Assembly (NCBI RefSeq): GCF_014905175.1
Contig: NC_057788.1
Span: 6,014,001-6,078,000 of the forward strand
Direction: 5' to 3'
DNA: 64,000 bases
Source: Aphidius gifuensis
Taxonomy: Eukaryota; Arthropoda; Insecta; Hymenoptera; Braconidae
Every line of letters begins with the position of its first letter. The stretch's first letter is position 1. Made by a program: the position numbers and the translations under genes. Below the pieces are notes generated by a model, which saw only the letters and a program-made list of their open reading frames with translations, had not been told where the DNA came from and did not search any database. This document shows, one piece after another, positions 22,901 through 36,960 of this stretch.

Positions 22901-25900
22901 AAAAGTTAATATTTTTCCAACTTTAAATAAAAGTAAACGAAAAAAATAAATATATAGATAAGTTTATATTAACAGTGTGATAACAGATAATTTTTTTTAT
23001 TTTTTAATTTTTTGTAAATAAATAATAAATTAAAAAATCGTAAAAGATAGAGTTTGTGTAGGTACCCGTTAAAGGTGCGGTAGTTTGTTCTCCTGGTGTG
23101 TTGAGAGCACTCGATTTTAACTGACATGATAAACGAGCACTCAGTAAACAATTTATTTCTCACACATTTGTTTTTTTTTTTTTTATCAACATTTCATTAC
23201 ATTTTCATTTGATTTACATTTTTTTTTTTTTTTAATTTTCTCGTTCCAAGTGAGCTCATGCTCCTGTCGAGTTTACCACCTGATGACCGACGCAGGTGGA
23301 AACAAATAATTATAAAATTTTATTATTATTATTATCATAGACATATTTGTTTTTATTAGTATTTTTTAAATTATTTAAAAAACACAGGCTCACATGTGCG
23401 TTTTTAAAGCGCGCGTAAGCACCAACAACAATCGTGTCTTACACGTTATTCCGTCTTAGATCGTAGATCAGCTGCAACCACCGCACTGCATCAACCGACG
23501 CCCCAGCGCCACCGACGCAGTACGACGACTAAGCCGTGTTTATTATAAGTTTCACTTAACAACAAAAAAGGGTAACACACGTTAAACGATTAAAAAACAA
23601 TTTTTTATCTTGTTAAAATAAAAAAAAATTATTAAATATTCTAAAAAATATTGGTATATACATATTATTTGTTGACTTTTTGTCTTTTCTTTTTTTTGCA
23701 ATTATTTTCAAGTTAATTTATCGTAACAGGTGGATATTATTTTTGCATAATTTATATATTTTAAAATATTACTCCATAAAATGATGAGGGATTATTTTTT
23801 TCTTTTTAAAACAATCTAAAACAATTTAAATGATTTTTTTTTTTAACTTTTCGTTCTTTCACTGATTTATGATTGAAAAATGCAAATAATATTGTATATA
23901 CATATATTTTTCATGTTGATATACTTATATATTTAGAAAAAAAAAATTGAAAAATTAATTCTAGTGCTTATAATTGATCCCGAATCAATGACCGGACACT
24001 ACAAGCACGTCTGGAATCATATAAATGCACATATTATACAGTAAAAAACAATTTTTTTTTATAAAAATAAAACTATTAATTTTAATTCTACTATTAATTT
24101 AATAAATTATATATTTTAATAGTTGTTTTTTTAAATTTATATATTATTATTTTATTATAATTGATATTTTTTTTTTTTGAATATTCCAAACTATGCAAAT
24201 CGTTGAATTGCATACTGCATGATCTACACCGTGAGATTATAGCAAGTTGTATTATAATTTATATAAATATTTTAATATAAAATCGCGTGTGTTACATTCA
24301 AGTATTTTAAACTCACCATACAAGTCGAATATATTTATATATATTATTTATTTTGAGTCTTGTACTTGTTCAGTAACTAACCAATTTAAAATCTATTTTT
24401 AAACTCACCTAACCATACTGACTTTGACTCAAGATTAAGACGATTTAAAATAATTTATATATATCACCAATAACCGGACAGTCTTTTTAATTAATTAGTA
24501 TATTTTTATATATTATTATTATGTTTAAATTTTACTTTTAATTTATTTAATAATAGCTTCTTCTTTTTTTTTTTCTTTCAAAATAATTTAGGTCAATTGT
24601 ATATTGCTATATATTTATTTTTAAATACGTTAAATATATAAAAAAAAAATAAAATAAAAAATTTACAGAGTGCCCTCAGTTTCACAGTTTGTGAAAAAAA
24701 GTTTTAATAAATTTGTTGTATAATAAAATTTTGGGTCAGTGTGCGTCTTAATTTATTAAAATTTTTTTTTTTCTATATAAATGTCTTTGACAAAATAATG
24801 CTGGTAATTTGTTTTTTATTAGCCAACTTTTAAATAAAACATTCTTGCATTAATAATAAATAAAAAAAAAAATGATTAATCAAGCAAAAAAATATAACAA
24901 TAATAATGAAGCAAAGCCATGCATACTCATCAATTATAAAATGATTGAAAAATCAACCGACACAAAAACTTTTTATTTAAAATTTTATATCGCTTTTTAT
25001 TTATTTATTATGAGGGTATTTAATGGTGGTATATATTTATTTAACATTTAAACTTTTGTATATAATTCATCCGGTTTATTCTAAATATTCCAAGTCTGGA
25101 GTTCAATTCGATGAATCAACCCGAGACCCACGCTTTTTGACCCCGCGGCCTCTTCATTCTACATATATTTATTAACAATAAAAAAAATTAAAAAAAAAAA
25201 AAAAAACAACAACAATATTCTTTGAACTGTCTATACCTCATTGCCATTGTATTATTAAACACATTATAAAATTTCAGGTGTCTGCAAGTCTTTGATAATA
25301 GTTTTATTTTAAAAATTTAAAAAAAAAATTTCAACTCTATATACTGTGTATTTAATAATAAAAATAATTTAATTTATAATCTTTTATAAACTTTTAAATT
25401 AAATACAGATAACAAAAAAATTTTAGATATAATTCAAAAATTCAAAACAAATCAACATTTTAAAACAATTACGTCTTGAGTAGCTTTTATTTATCAATAT
25501 AGGAATTTTTTCTCGGTTATTATGATTTTAATTATTATTATTCAATTTATTTAACGTTAAAAATTTTTTTGATTGGTTCATATTACTAAATATTTGTATT
25601 TAAAATATACGACAATATTTGATCATAAAAATTTCCATCACAAAATTAAAATGATAATATACAAAATTTTATTTGTTTAAATACGTTTACGTTTAGAGGC
25701 AATATTTTAATCGTGACTTTAATAAAATTTAAAATATATGACATTATTTTAATTTTTTTAAAACAATATTGAAGTATTAAATTATCATATTTTTTTTCGA
25801 TAAATATTATAAATTTTGTGTCAAATTTTTTGTTCGATATGATATATATTGTTGTTATTTTCTAAACTTTTTTATTGTCATCCAACAATAACATGTTTTC

Positions 25901-27558
25901 CATGTGACCTTTAAAAAGTGCAATCGATAATGATAATCCATAAATCATCAAAAAAAGCAAGCATCATAAATATCGTTTGCGTGCGCATTGTCAGCAAAAG
26001 GAGCCTAATTTGGCCCGATTCAATGTCAACATTATTTAGTAAACCCCAGAGTAATTTTTTTTTTTTTTTTTTATTCAACATTCACCCACGTAAAATCCCA
26101 CTATATTCACGTTATTTAATGATGAGCTAACAATAACAGCAACGCTAACATTCCAAAAATAAAAGCCAAACATAAATTTATTGTTTTTATTTTCAACCTC
26201 ATCATGGGCTATTTTACTTTTTTTTTCTTCACCCACAGTGTGGCACAATCTCATAACTCAAAAAAAATTTCCTCAACGATATTTAAATATACACACACAC
26301 ACACACGCAAGTTTTTCTTTATATTTTTAGATCAAGAATATTAATGATAAAAATAAATAAATAAATATAATAAAAACCAGACAGACATATTTACAATATT
26401 ATTATTATATTATTTTATTTATTTTTATTATCACACACGAATGATAATAACACTATAATAATTTAAACACACTAATAAACACCTAATGTAATCTAACACT
26501 TCCTAAATTAAACAATATTAACTTGTATGATTTTTTTTTTTTTTTTCATTTTTCTTGTAAATTACTTTTTATTAATCTTTGAAAAAAAAATGTTATAATG
26601 ATCTCAGTGGTGTTTGATCAGGCAGTATGCATAGCGCAGAAATGATTGATAAAAAAAAAAAAATGAAAAAATAATTTTAAAAAAATTAAAATAATATATA
26701 AAAATGAGTATATTAATGCATAGCAGGCAGTCTCGTCAGTGGCGAATGTGCATACATGATAATATGACTTTTTTTTTTTTCAACACGATAAAGAAAAATT
26801 TAACGATTATAATATTAAAATATCTACAAAATAAATAAATAAAAATTCTACAAAAGTAACTAGTTTTAATTTGAAATTGTTTATAAATTTTAATTTGAAA
26901 TTCTACAGTACGCGAATAATGATTATTAATGATCGTGGTAAAAGTCAATAGTAGCCAAATCGCCCTGTCAGACGAGACCAATGTTGACTATTATTATTCA
27001 ACTATATTTTTTCATTTTTATCTAATTATTTTTTTTTTTTTTTTTTTTTCATACCTAATGCAATACATAAACAATAATAATTTTTTTTAAAAAAACTTAC
27101 TTGGTGAGAACCATGTCTGACAATTCGGTTTTTACACCTTGTCTTTTTGGATCGTATTCGGCAATCATTGGGCGCATAGGCGTGCGCTGAAATATAAAAA
27201 TAAAAAAAAATTATTAACAATAATATTTAAAGTTTAGATAATTTAATAAACAAATGTATATATTACATAATAAAACTATAAGCAATATAAGTTAATTGAG
27301 TTGAAAGATAATTACACTCAATCGTCATATAAAATTATTCGAAAAATGACTAATAATAACCAAGATGCATTGTGTGTAATTTTATAATAACATCATAAAT
27401 TTAAAAAAACCTCAAAAAAATATTATAATTCATAAAAATAAATAATAGATAAAAATATTAACCCTCTCATCATCATCACCACGATGATTTGATGACATCG
27501 AACTCATCTCGACATCGAAATCACTCTCATTATTACTATCCATTTTATTAAAATCCAT
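19928..27558 (-). CDS. SLC36 proton-coupled amino acid transporter, pathetic-like
   Basis: Five coding exons: 27558-27463, 27186-27101, 21448-21041, 20967-20604, 20521-19928; 515 residues, normal for SLC36. Phases are 0, 2, 2, 0. The acidic N-terminus (MDFNKMDSNNESDFDVEMSS) is followed by YNPFEHRKLAKPTSDLDTLI and HLLKGSLGSGILAMPFAFKS, the hallmark first membrane helix of PAT transporters. Next come LVRNLKYLAPFSMLANFLIF and ALEGIGVVMPLENNMKTP. About eleven membrane segments are expected; the C-terminus is VSIAEIRKEYSP. In the insect family (Drosophila pathetic) these are lysosomal or plasma-membrane H+-coupled amino acid transporters linked to TOR-dependent growth. The long introns (5.65 kb between exons 2 and 3) and possible alternative first exons suggest complex promoter control. 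Confidence 0.92.
23066..23127 (-). other. Candidate internal alternative first exon of the SLC36 gene
   Basis: An ATG at 23127 (or in frame at 23163) opens MSVKIECSQHTRRTNYRTFN and ends AACGG before a GT (GTACCT). This leaves two bases of a codon, exactly the phase needed to join SLC36 exon 3 at 21448, giving ...TFNG-YKCERNDVPV. A GC-rich island lies directly upstream in the minus direction. The donor is weak and the phase match has a one-in-three chance of being accidental. Confidence 0.3.
23390..23560 (-). promoter_or_regulatory. GC-rich island in SLC36 intron, possible internal promoter
   Basis: This stretch is far richer in G and C than its surroundings (for example CAACCGACGCCCCAGCGCCA) and has several CG dinucleotides. 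It sits just upstream, on the minus strand, of the candidate first exon at 23066-23127. Promoter function is inferred from composition and position only. Confidence 0.3.
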
Positions 27559-30500
27559 ATTTACAATAAATAAATAAAATTTATAAAAAAATAATCCATA
27601 TTAATTAATATAATAAAGAAAAAAAAAATTAATTATTAAATTCACTTTTAAATAATTATCCTTCTATGATAATAACAAGACATAATACAAGTCGGCATGA
27701 TTGTTAAACATAGCATCAAGTTGCGTTAATAATAATTTTTTTAACCACACGATAGATAGACATTTGAATAATAAAATGAGTGATAATAATCACATCAATG
27801 TCACCATAGAAGGCGTATTGTATCACGTCTTTATCACGCATAAGAAATCAACGCGAAACACTGTGAACCAATCCGAGTATGAATCAATTGAAATTTAATT
27901 GGAGACACTATAATTCTTGATGAATCCAAACGACTTCCTACACTTTTTAATGTTTAATAAATATATATACTATCATGATCATCATTCAAATATCAAATAA
28001 TATACAATCATTATTTTTCCATGTTTTTAATTTTTCTATTTATAGAAAATTTTACAAATAACTAATAAATAATAACAATAACACAACAATATTATTCTGT
28101 CTTTTAAACACTTTCTTTTTTTCTATTTAGTTTTTCTTTTCTTTATTATTATCTTATCACTATTGTTACGTCAATATCGACAATTGTTTTTTTTTTTTTA
28201 AATTTATGTTATATATCGTTGAACAACACAAACGTATAAATTATATGAACAATGTGTGTGGATAATCTGTGCGCACATTTAAAACTGGTTTAATCCAACG
28301 ACGTGGCTTGTTAGAATGAAAAAGAAAAAAAAAAAATATTAAAAATGTTACTGGGACAAATGCGGGCGTACAAGTGGCAACAGCAAAAACTAGAGTAACA
28401 GTGAACCACCTCAGGTTTGTTTAAAAGACGTAGAAAATATACGGAACGATGCCAAATCGTTTGAAAAATATCCCGAGGACGTAGGGGCTCTTAATATATA
28501 ACAAGTTACTCAGGCAACGCGCGTCTACTTGACGACTATCATGCAAAAATAGGAAGCCACGTGAGCAAGATATTAATTTTTGTATTTATATTATTATATA
28601 TGTGTATTGTACACATGTTTCAATATTTATTTTTATTTTATTTTTCCATAAGTATTTATTGTGTGTGAGTTTGTCTATTCAACTAAAATGAATTGGTAAA
28701 ACTTTTTCAATTTCTTGATGGATATATTAATGTTTGTTTATATTAATTTGTTAGTCATGATTTTTCTATTATTATTGATAAAATTAATGTATCTTTATAA
28801 TCAATCATTTAGTCATTTAAATATTATTTTTATTTATTTTATTTTTAATTATTTTATCAATTTAATTTTACATGGTAGGCGCCAGTGTATACTCTCAAAC
28901 TTTGCCAGCCAAAAACTTTATCAGTTGCCAGAAAAAATGAAAAAAAAAAAAAAGCTAAACATGACGTAAGTAAAAGAGAAATAAAAAAAAAAAAAATTTA
29001 AAAAGAAAAAAGTAATAAATAGATTTTACAAGGAAAATAAAATGAATGGAAAAATTAAATTAAATTTTTACAAGGATAAATATTTTTTTTACGTATTATT
29101 TTTAATAATTTTTATAAATAATTAGAAAAAAAAAATTAGCATAGTTGTACTATATAATAACGTGTTTTTAAATTAAATAAATTTTTGATATTTTTAATAA
29201 TATGGAAAATAGTAAAAATAAATTTTTGAGGTGTAAATTAAATGTTGTTATTTTGCCAAAATTATTATTTGGAAATATTTATAGCATTAGACATAGTCTT
29301 GTTGTTAATATTAATAAACATTTTTCAATAATTTATTTACTTGTTAAATGACTATTAAACATTAAAAAACAATAAAAAAATTTTATAAACAATTACTTAA
29401 TTATTTATAAATAGAAATATTGATTCTTGTATTTTTTTTTTTGATTTATTGCGGATAATAAATAATGATTGAATTTTTTAGACATCAAAAAGATATTATT
29501 TTAATGATAATACTGTCACCATTACCAAATGGCTTGGAAATATTATCAGAATATTATGCGAATGAATGATTATTCATTTTATTTTTTCTCTTCATTGTCT
29601 AGATACAAATACATAATTATATTTTCACATATACTCATGAAAATTCATCATAATTTAAATATTAAAAAAAAATATATTTCGATTATTTAAAATAAAAACT
29701 GCAATATATTTTGATAAATTACATGTAATATTTAGCATTTTATTTCAATAGAAATAATATCACGCAATTTTTTTTTTTTTGTTTTAAATGGTCTTGACAT
29801 ATATATTCAAGTTTACTTAAGTGTACAGGGAATTGATCATGCAAACATAGTATTATTAACCAGTCATAAGTGCTTTGTCTACGATTTTTTTCAACTTTAT
29901 TTTTGTATTATTATATTGTTAATAAATATGTTAACAATGCTTTTCTTTCAAATAATTTTTATGATATATGGTGGAGTCTTTTAGATTGAAAATTTGATAG
30001 CAGTGAAAATAAACATTTAAGAAAAAGCATGATAATAATAATAATAAAGATATTAAAATTAATCAATAGACTAAAACTGGCCCAAGGACGAAATTTGAAC
30101 ACGATTTAGGTCAACCTAGATATCCAGATTGCACTTGAAAAAAAGCTATTAAATAGGTCATTCTAATGTTGAATTAATATCAAATTTTGTTATTCTTCTT
30201 TTCCAAAAGTTTGTAATAATAAAATATAAGTGAATTTTTTTTTCACACATGTTGACAGACACAACTGCAAAAAATATATCTAGAAACTTTTCTCTTTTTT
30301 TTTTTTTTAATTTTAATTTGTTTTCTAACGTTAAAACAATTTTTTTATTTATGAAAAAACAAGTTAAATTGCAATAATTATAAGAGCATGAAAAAGAGAG
30401 AAAAAAAAAAATTCTTTTATAATTGAAAATTAACAATAACAATAAACTAACTATTTTTTAATCATTCATTATAGTCTTTGGACTTAAAAAAAAAATAACT

Positions 30501-33500
30501 ACAATAATAAACGATCGATAAATTGTTGCTATAAATTTATGGTCTATATTTATCGCTCGACTTTTAAATAAATACAAAAAATAGCAAAAAAAAAAAAATT
30601 ATCAATTCAACCCTACACGGAAGCTAAAGTTATACACTGAGAAAATCAATTTAATGAATGACCAGTATAATCTAAAATTACCATACAGGAAAAATATTAG
30701 TATGACGTATAAATTGACGCGAAAAAAGGGCGAATTGAGGATACATAATAAAGTTTTACTTTTAAAATGACAGATTAGAAAATCACTTCATGATATGTTA
30801 CATCCTCCTGTGATTCTATTTGTCGAACGAATAAGTCTATTTAATAAATGCATAATGTATTAATATATACGTACTTGCCCCTGAAAATAAAAAAATTAAA
30901 AAACCCGGATTCACTTACAAATGAGGCCGAGAATCGTGTATAACCGAGTTGACCTTTTTCATTCTTGTCATCTATCTACACAATGTGCTCCATACATTAC
31001 ATTATTTCTTAAAGAAATAAAAGGAAAAAAAATTATTTGAAATTATCCATCAAGTTTAATTAAATTCTATTTGCCAAAATTTTTTTTTATTCAATCATTT
31101 ATAAAAAAAAAAAAAAAAATGATTTATCAAACCCTTTAAATCTCATTGACATTCTAAATGGATAAAACGAAAAAGAAAAAATAGATTCTATCTCAAGATT
31201 GAGAGAAAAAAAATTGCAATTTAATAATTTAGGTTGTAAAAAAAATTTAAAAAACATTGGTAATGAATTTTCGATAAAGGATCATTATATTTTTTTTTGA
31301 AATTCAACGAAGAAGTCTGGTTTTGCAGACTGATCATGTTGGCCTTGGACTCTTAAACTCGAAGGGATTCACAATCACCATTTGAGACCGGTAAAAAAAA
31401 AACGTAAATAAAAAGTAAATAACGAAAAAAAAAAAATAAAAAAAAACACTTCTCCACGTGGATGACCGGTAAATTTATTTATTATTATATAATTTTTAAT
31501 GCGTCAATTCACTGATGCAACTTTTTTACTCTATTTTTTATTTTTTATCATAAGCAATCTTCCTATTGCTATATTTAAATTAAATTACAAGTTTTTATAT
31601 CTACTTTTAAATTTGTTGGTTTAATTTTTTATATTTCTTTAGCAATGATTTTTATTAATTCAGTTCAAGATAATATATAAACTGTCTTTGTTTACAAGTA
31701 CAATTGTTGCTATTTAAAATGACATTAAAAGTAAGACAGAAGTATTGTCCTTGAATATTTATTTACAAAGAAAACAATAAGATTAATAATTTCGTTCCGG
31801 TGGAAATAAAAAATTAATTGTTATTTTAATTAAGTTTTAATGAAATAAAAATTTTTGGGAACTACATGATTAATAAATTTAATTGTCATTAATTTATTAA
31901 AATATTTACTATTAATAATGACCAAGTAATAAGCTAATAATTATATTTTTTAAATATATATATAATATAAAATAAACTGCCTTGAACTGGTTATATAATT
32001 GTTGAAATATATTAATGAATATTTAACTCGTGTCAATTGATGATTTATTGAATTGTACTTGTCTTTTTTATTATTAATAAATATTAATATATATTAGTGA
32101 TCATTCTTATCAGCATGATTAATTTATTGCTCATCCTTTCTCAGAGTTTAAACTTTTTTTTTTTTTCACTTTACAATGTCAATATGAAATTTATTTTTTG
32201 ATAAAAAATCTTGTTACTCATATACGAGTGATACAGAATTATTTATTTTTTTTTTTCAAGTTTCAAGATAAAATTAGGATAAGATATTACACGTAATTTT
32301 TGTTATATATAGTTTTATTTTTTTTATTTTTTTTTAAACAAAAGAATAATGATATTAATTAGCTTTTGATTTTTGAACTTGGACTTTTGTTATTTTAATT
32401 TTTATACTTAATCCCAGATACTGTGATAAATTTTTTTTTTGTCATGGCTTTAAAATAACAAGGTCATACAAAAGATAACATTGTTAAACCTTGTTTAATT
32501 ATTGTGATTATTTTTCCTTGAAATTTTTGTTAATTTCCCAACGATTGTATTTATCTAAAATTATTCAACATCGTTAGCTAGATCGAGTAATAAGTGACGC
32601 GACTACTGGGATTCTGATTCACGGTGATTAAAAATAATAATGAAAAAAAAAATCAAATTAAAAAGGAAGTAGAACAAATGACCACAAGCTGTGATAAATT
32701 ATCTAGAATCAAAGTGATATACTTTCTCAATGATTGCTTGACCTTACCTATATATATTTTATTATTTTTTTCTATTTTTTTATTGTCATCATCTTTTTAT
32801 CTTAATTTCCCACACATTTATTTACCAATAATCCTTGAAATAGCGTCAAGATATAAAATTTATTACCACAATAATCAACAATTTATCAAGTCATCACTTG
32901 GATTTATCGATTGTCACATTAATAATAATAAAAAAAATTACATTATTATTTATATAATTATACGTATTTATAAGGATAAAATTATATTTTATAATAAGAA
33001 AAATTTGCAAAATTAATCCGTCAACAGACAACATGAGAATATAAAGAAAGCCAACCAACCAAAAAGTATTTTTTTTTCTTATTTTTAACAACCGGAAGTA
33101 TGATATCACTTGTGTACATATCTCGAGGAAACAAAAAAAAAAAAAAGAATTAAACGTTCAATTGCACGAGGAAATAAAATAGTAAAAAAAATAAATTGTA
33201 ATGCATAGTGTATTAATTATATTGCGTGTGTGTCGTATAATAAAAAAAAATAAAAATAAATCAGCGAGATCAACGCAAAAAATTAACCGAAGAAATTATA
33301 CCATAATGACGAGAAGAGAGTCGCTTAGTCGTCACATATATATAAAATAAAACGTGTCTCATCTCTATTTTATTTCTTGGTATTTTGTTGTATATACATA
33401 CACGAATTATGGACTATACTGTAGTTTAAAATAATGACAACTTTTATGTGGAAATTTTCCATGACGTATTAAAGCACCCGGCGCTCCTATTAACCACGTG

Positions 33501-36083
33501 TCACATGTCAATATTATTTATATTTTATAATATATAATAAAATCAAAAAATAAATAAAAAATTTATAAATATAGATTGTCTGTTATCTATACATTATATT
33601 TTAACTATCATTTAAAAAATAAAACTACAGTTGATTGACAAAAAGAAAAAAAAAGTTTAATTTTTTTTTTCGATTAAATATAATGAATAAAAAAAATGGT
33701 ATTGATTGACCCTCGAATAATAATAGTTGGCCTTCTTGTCGATAAAAATTGTTGCAATAAAAATGAATAAAAAAAAAAAAAAAGTAAATATATTTAAACT
33801 GAGTAACTGTGGATCGATTTCAATCTTGTTGGCCGATTTCAGCTTAATATTACACCAAAACAATTTACTGGTCGATACTTATTATCGAAATCGGATATCA
33901 TCGTAATTGTTCGAAGAAAGAAGACTCCCTTTCTACTCGTACCAGTAATTTATTTTTTTATTATTTGCGTTTTAAAATTCATACAGTAATAAAAAATTCA
34001 TATGTATTTTTGCGAAAAAAAAAAAAAAAAAAAAAGTTCAAGGCCTGAAAGAGACCAGGCTGAATGAAAAGATCCAAAGATCAGATAATCTCTGTGTAAA
34101 CTATATTTTATGGCATATGCTAAACAGAACTCGTGGAAGTAAAGCATGTGTACTTTTTCAACATTAAAAATTTATTCATGAGGAAATAAAAAAATAAATA
34201 AAATAGCCCTCATCCAATATCATTGAGTATTGATAAAAAAATAAAAATCAATTTGACATTGTTTGTTAAATAAAAAATAAATTTGTTTAAAAAAAAAAAT
34301 GATAATAATATTGTCTAGTCATAATAAATAAATAATAAAAAATAATAGCTAAGTACGTAATAATTGAATATATTGAATTAAAAGTAGCGGCATGTTAGAC
34401 ACGAGGGCAATTTTATTATCTTTATTGATTTGTTGGAGGGTGTTCTATTCGTGTACCCATTATGTCATTGAACTAATGACATTTATTTACGCAATTATTA
34501 AGTACAATAAGTGCTACCTCAATAATGAATATTTACAAATAAAAATTATAATAATAATAAATAAAAAAAGAATAGAATAAATGGTAGAAATTTTGAAGTA
34601 AAAAAAAGTTATAAAAGTATATCTGGTTTTTTACTCGGTCATCTACATTCTGCAATAATCAATATAAACATTGAAAATTTGTTTTTTCTTAATTATTATA
34701 AATAAATAAAAAAAATATATATATTTATAAATAATTGCGCTGAATCACGCGACTTGAAAGGTACAAAAATGCTTAAATCGACAACGTAAGTCTTGACGCA
34801 TGCTCACTACGAAATATTCCGACTACCACCGAATAATACCGATTACATTTTTTTTTTTTTTTGTTCTTAAATAATTTCTCCCTTTTTTTTTTCCTTTGAC
34901 AGACCCTTTTTTTATCATTATTTCCCTTTCGTTCTTACAATCTTTCTCAAAAAGAAAAATAAATTTTTGAACAAAAAAAATTATATCCCCGAGGCGAGAC
35001 AGCAGGTATATTTTTCAGGATTATAAAATTTTTCACGGTGAACAGAAAGCGGTATATATTGATTGTAAAGTACAAATTTTGAAAAGATAAAGTAAGATGA
35101 AAAATGAAGAAATAAAATCTAAACCTACCTAGTACATTTATTATTATTTCACTGGCTCTCTTTTTTTTTTTTTTTTCAACTGAATACTATTGTCAAATAC
35201 TGTTTAGCTTTAGGACAAGTTTTTACAGTATACCTGCTGTTACAGTTGTCTTTTATCTTTTGCGTACACACACAGTATTAAATACATACATAAACACAAG
35301 TATTTTTTAAAACAAATTCAAATAAAAGAAAATTGTATATAAAAATGAGACCTTGAAGTGTAAAATTCTTCTTTAGTTTAACAACGTAGAAAAATGTCAC
35401 GAACTTGTTTGAGCAAAATAATCCACAAACTGCACAACAAGGGGATGAATTGAGTTTTCAACAAGACTACCCTAAAGGAGAAACAGAGACAGGTATATAC
35501 CCTGTATGCAATTTAGGGATGAATGCGCGCGCAATGTTTGACAACTATAACGCAGTTACTTACTACTTGCTAGAAAATAATTATTTCTTTTTTTTTTTTA
35601 TTGACTTTAGTTAATAATTATTTGTGATTTTTAAATCAATGTTTAATACGTATTTATCTTGGAATGTTGGATTTATTTATTTTTTATATTTATCGGTATT
35701 TATTCAATGATGACGAGTGTGAGCTAATAATATTTGAATGTCACCTGATATATTAATGATTTTATTTACCTCAAATAAAAAAAAAAAATAATAATAATAA
35801 AATTATAATTTTTATATGCATTCTTTAAATACATCTGGTTTTTTATTTATTTATATTTGATGATACTTATTTGAGGGTTTGTTTTATCATTGATTGGCTG
35901 ACATAATCTTGATAAAAACTACTTTTTTTTGGATTATTTTAAATAAACATTTAGTTAGGTGCAATTATGAAGGTTAATTTTTAAAAATTACATAAGATAT
36001 ATGTCAGCAATTTATTGTGAAATTTTGATGATACATTGTTGTGATAATAAATAATGGATTGTTTATTAAAAAAAGAAATTTAC
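27559..36083. other. Upstream region / putative long first intron of the SLC36 gene
   Basis: About 8.5 kb without a supportable ORF. The part at about 28240-28560 has more complex sequence (GCGCGTCTACTTGACGACT) and is the natural place for the promoter and 5' UTR serving the ATG at 27558. The rest is AT-rich with long homopolymers. If the exon at 36084-36140 is used, this becomes an intron of that isoform. Confidence 0.5.
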
Positions 36084-36140
36084 CTTGAAATCACCCCCGT
36101 GAATAGGCGCTCCAGTCGGACTAGACGCTTTGTGCGACAT
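36084..36140 (-). other. Candidate distal alternative first exon of the SLC36 gene
   Basis: ATG at 36140 opens 19 complete codons, MSHKASSPTGAPIHGGDFK, ending at a donor GTAAAT. Codon use is richer in G and C than the surroundings. It ends in phase 0, which fits the SLC36 exon starting at 27186 (RTPMRPMIAEYDPKR). No other minus-strand gene lies between, so joining to SLC36 is the simplest reading. It would replace the acidic exon at 27558-27463. Confidence 0.55.
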
Positions 36141-36599
36141 CTTTAATCGTCCACAGTAGGCTTCTGCTGAATTCCTCTTTTTTTTTTTTTATTTTCAATA
36201 AAAAAAAGTTGAATTTCCACCCCCAAATTCAAATTACTCTTCTGCACTTGCACAATAATTTTTTTATTTCCCAATTATTATTTATAAATATAATTGTATT
36301 TTGAAAAAAAATAAAAAAATTTTCAATTTGTTTCTACTTTTTTTTTTGGCTATTTGTCAATTTTTAATAATTCGACAATTCGTAAATGACAAAATATTAT
36401 ATAAATAAAAACACGCGTCACACTTTCGATTTAAATTTATAATTATAAATAAATTTATAAAATATTTATATCCTAACACAAATATGCATCAATAAAAAAT
36501 TTTTAATAATTTATTGTCGTTATTTTTTTGACTGTTAAAAAAAAAACAATATATGTATCCGGTCACACAGTAGTTTATTCATCTAAAACTCAGTATTAA

Positions 36600-36960
36600 T
36601 GAAAATGTAAATTAATTAATAAAAATAAAAAATAAAAACAACTGTGTGACACTGAAAGTTAATACCCTCGTGTTTAAAAGGTGTTTGATTATTGTATCGT
36701 GACGTTAATGATAAAGGTTGAACGAGGAGTGAGGAAAACGAAATATCGCGTCGTTCTTCACAAGCATTCACAAGCCCAACCGGTGGCTTGTCTCTCTTAC
36801 TCTCTCTCCCCACTTGTCGAAACGTCGACACATTTTTCCCTCTCCAATTGGTTAATATAATTTCCTCTTACTCCACTTCACTACTTGTTGTATATACTAT
36901 TAGTGCGCAATAGTTTGTGCGTTTATTCATATCACGCATTTTATACATGCAACAAAATTC
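36600..36960 (-). promoter_or_regulatory. Probable promoter of the distal SLC36 first exon
   Basis: Higher-complexity stretch upstream of 36140 on the minus strand, with CT-rich tracts (TCTCTTACTCTCTCTCCCCA) and CG-containing words such as CGAAACGTCGACAC. GA/CT tracts of this kind are common in insect promoters. The function is inferred. Confidence 0.35.

Larger units (their letters stand above)
21449..27100. other. Large intron 2 of the SLC36 gene
   Basis: A 5.65-kb intron, mostly A/T low-complexity sequence with an (AC)8 microsatellite at 26291-26306. Two parts stand out: a higher-GC island at about 23390-23560, with a candidate first exon just downstream at 23066-23127 (separate entries), and a small higher-GC patch near 25085-25155. 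No ORF on either strand is convincing. Confidence 0.6.

Noticed and set aside
26291..26306. AC dinucleotide run, checked for CRISPR-like or telomeric repeats
   Set aside because: Simple (AC)8 microsatellite in an intron; no spacer structure.
35405..35614. 69-codon open frame (MFEQNNPQTAQQGDE)
   Set aside because: Start is not ATG in the sequence, no donor or acceptor context, ends in poly-Phe.
36616..36831. 71-codon minus-strand open frame
   Set aside because: Better explained as promoter or 5' UTR of the exon at 36084-36140.
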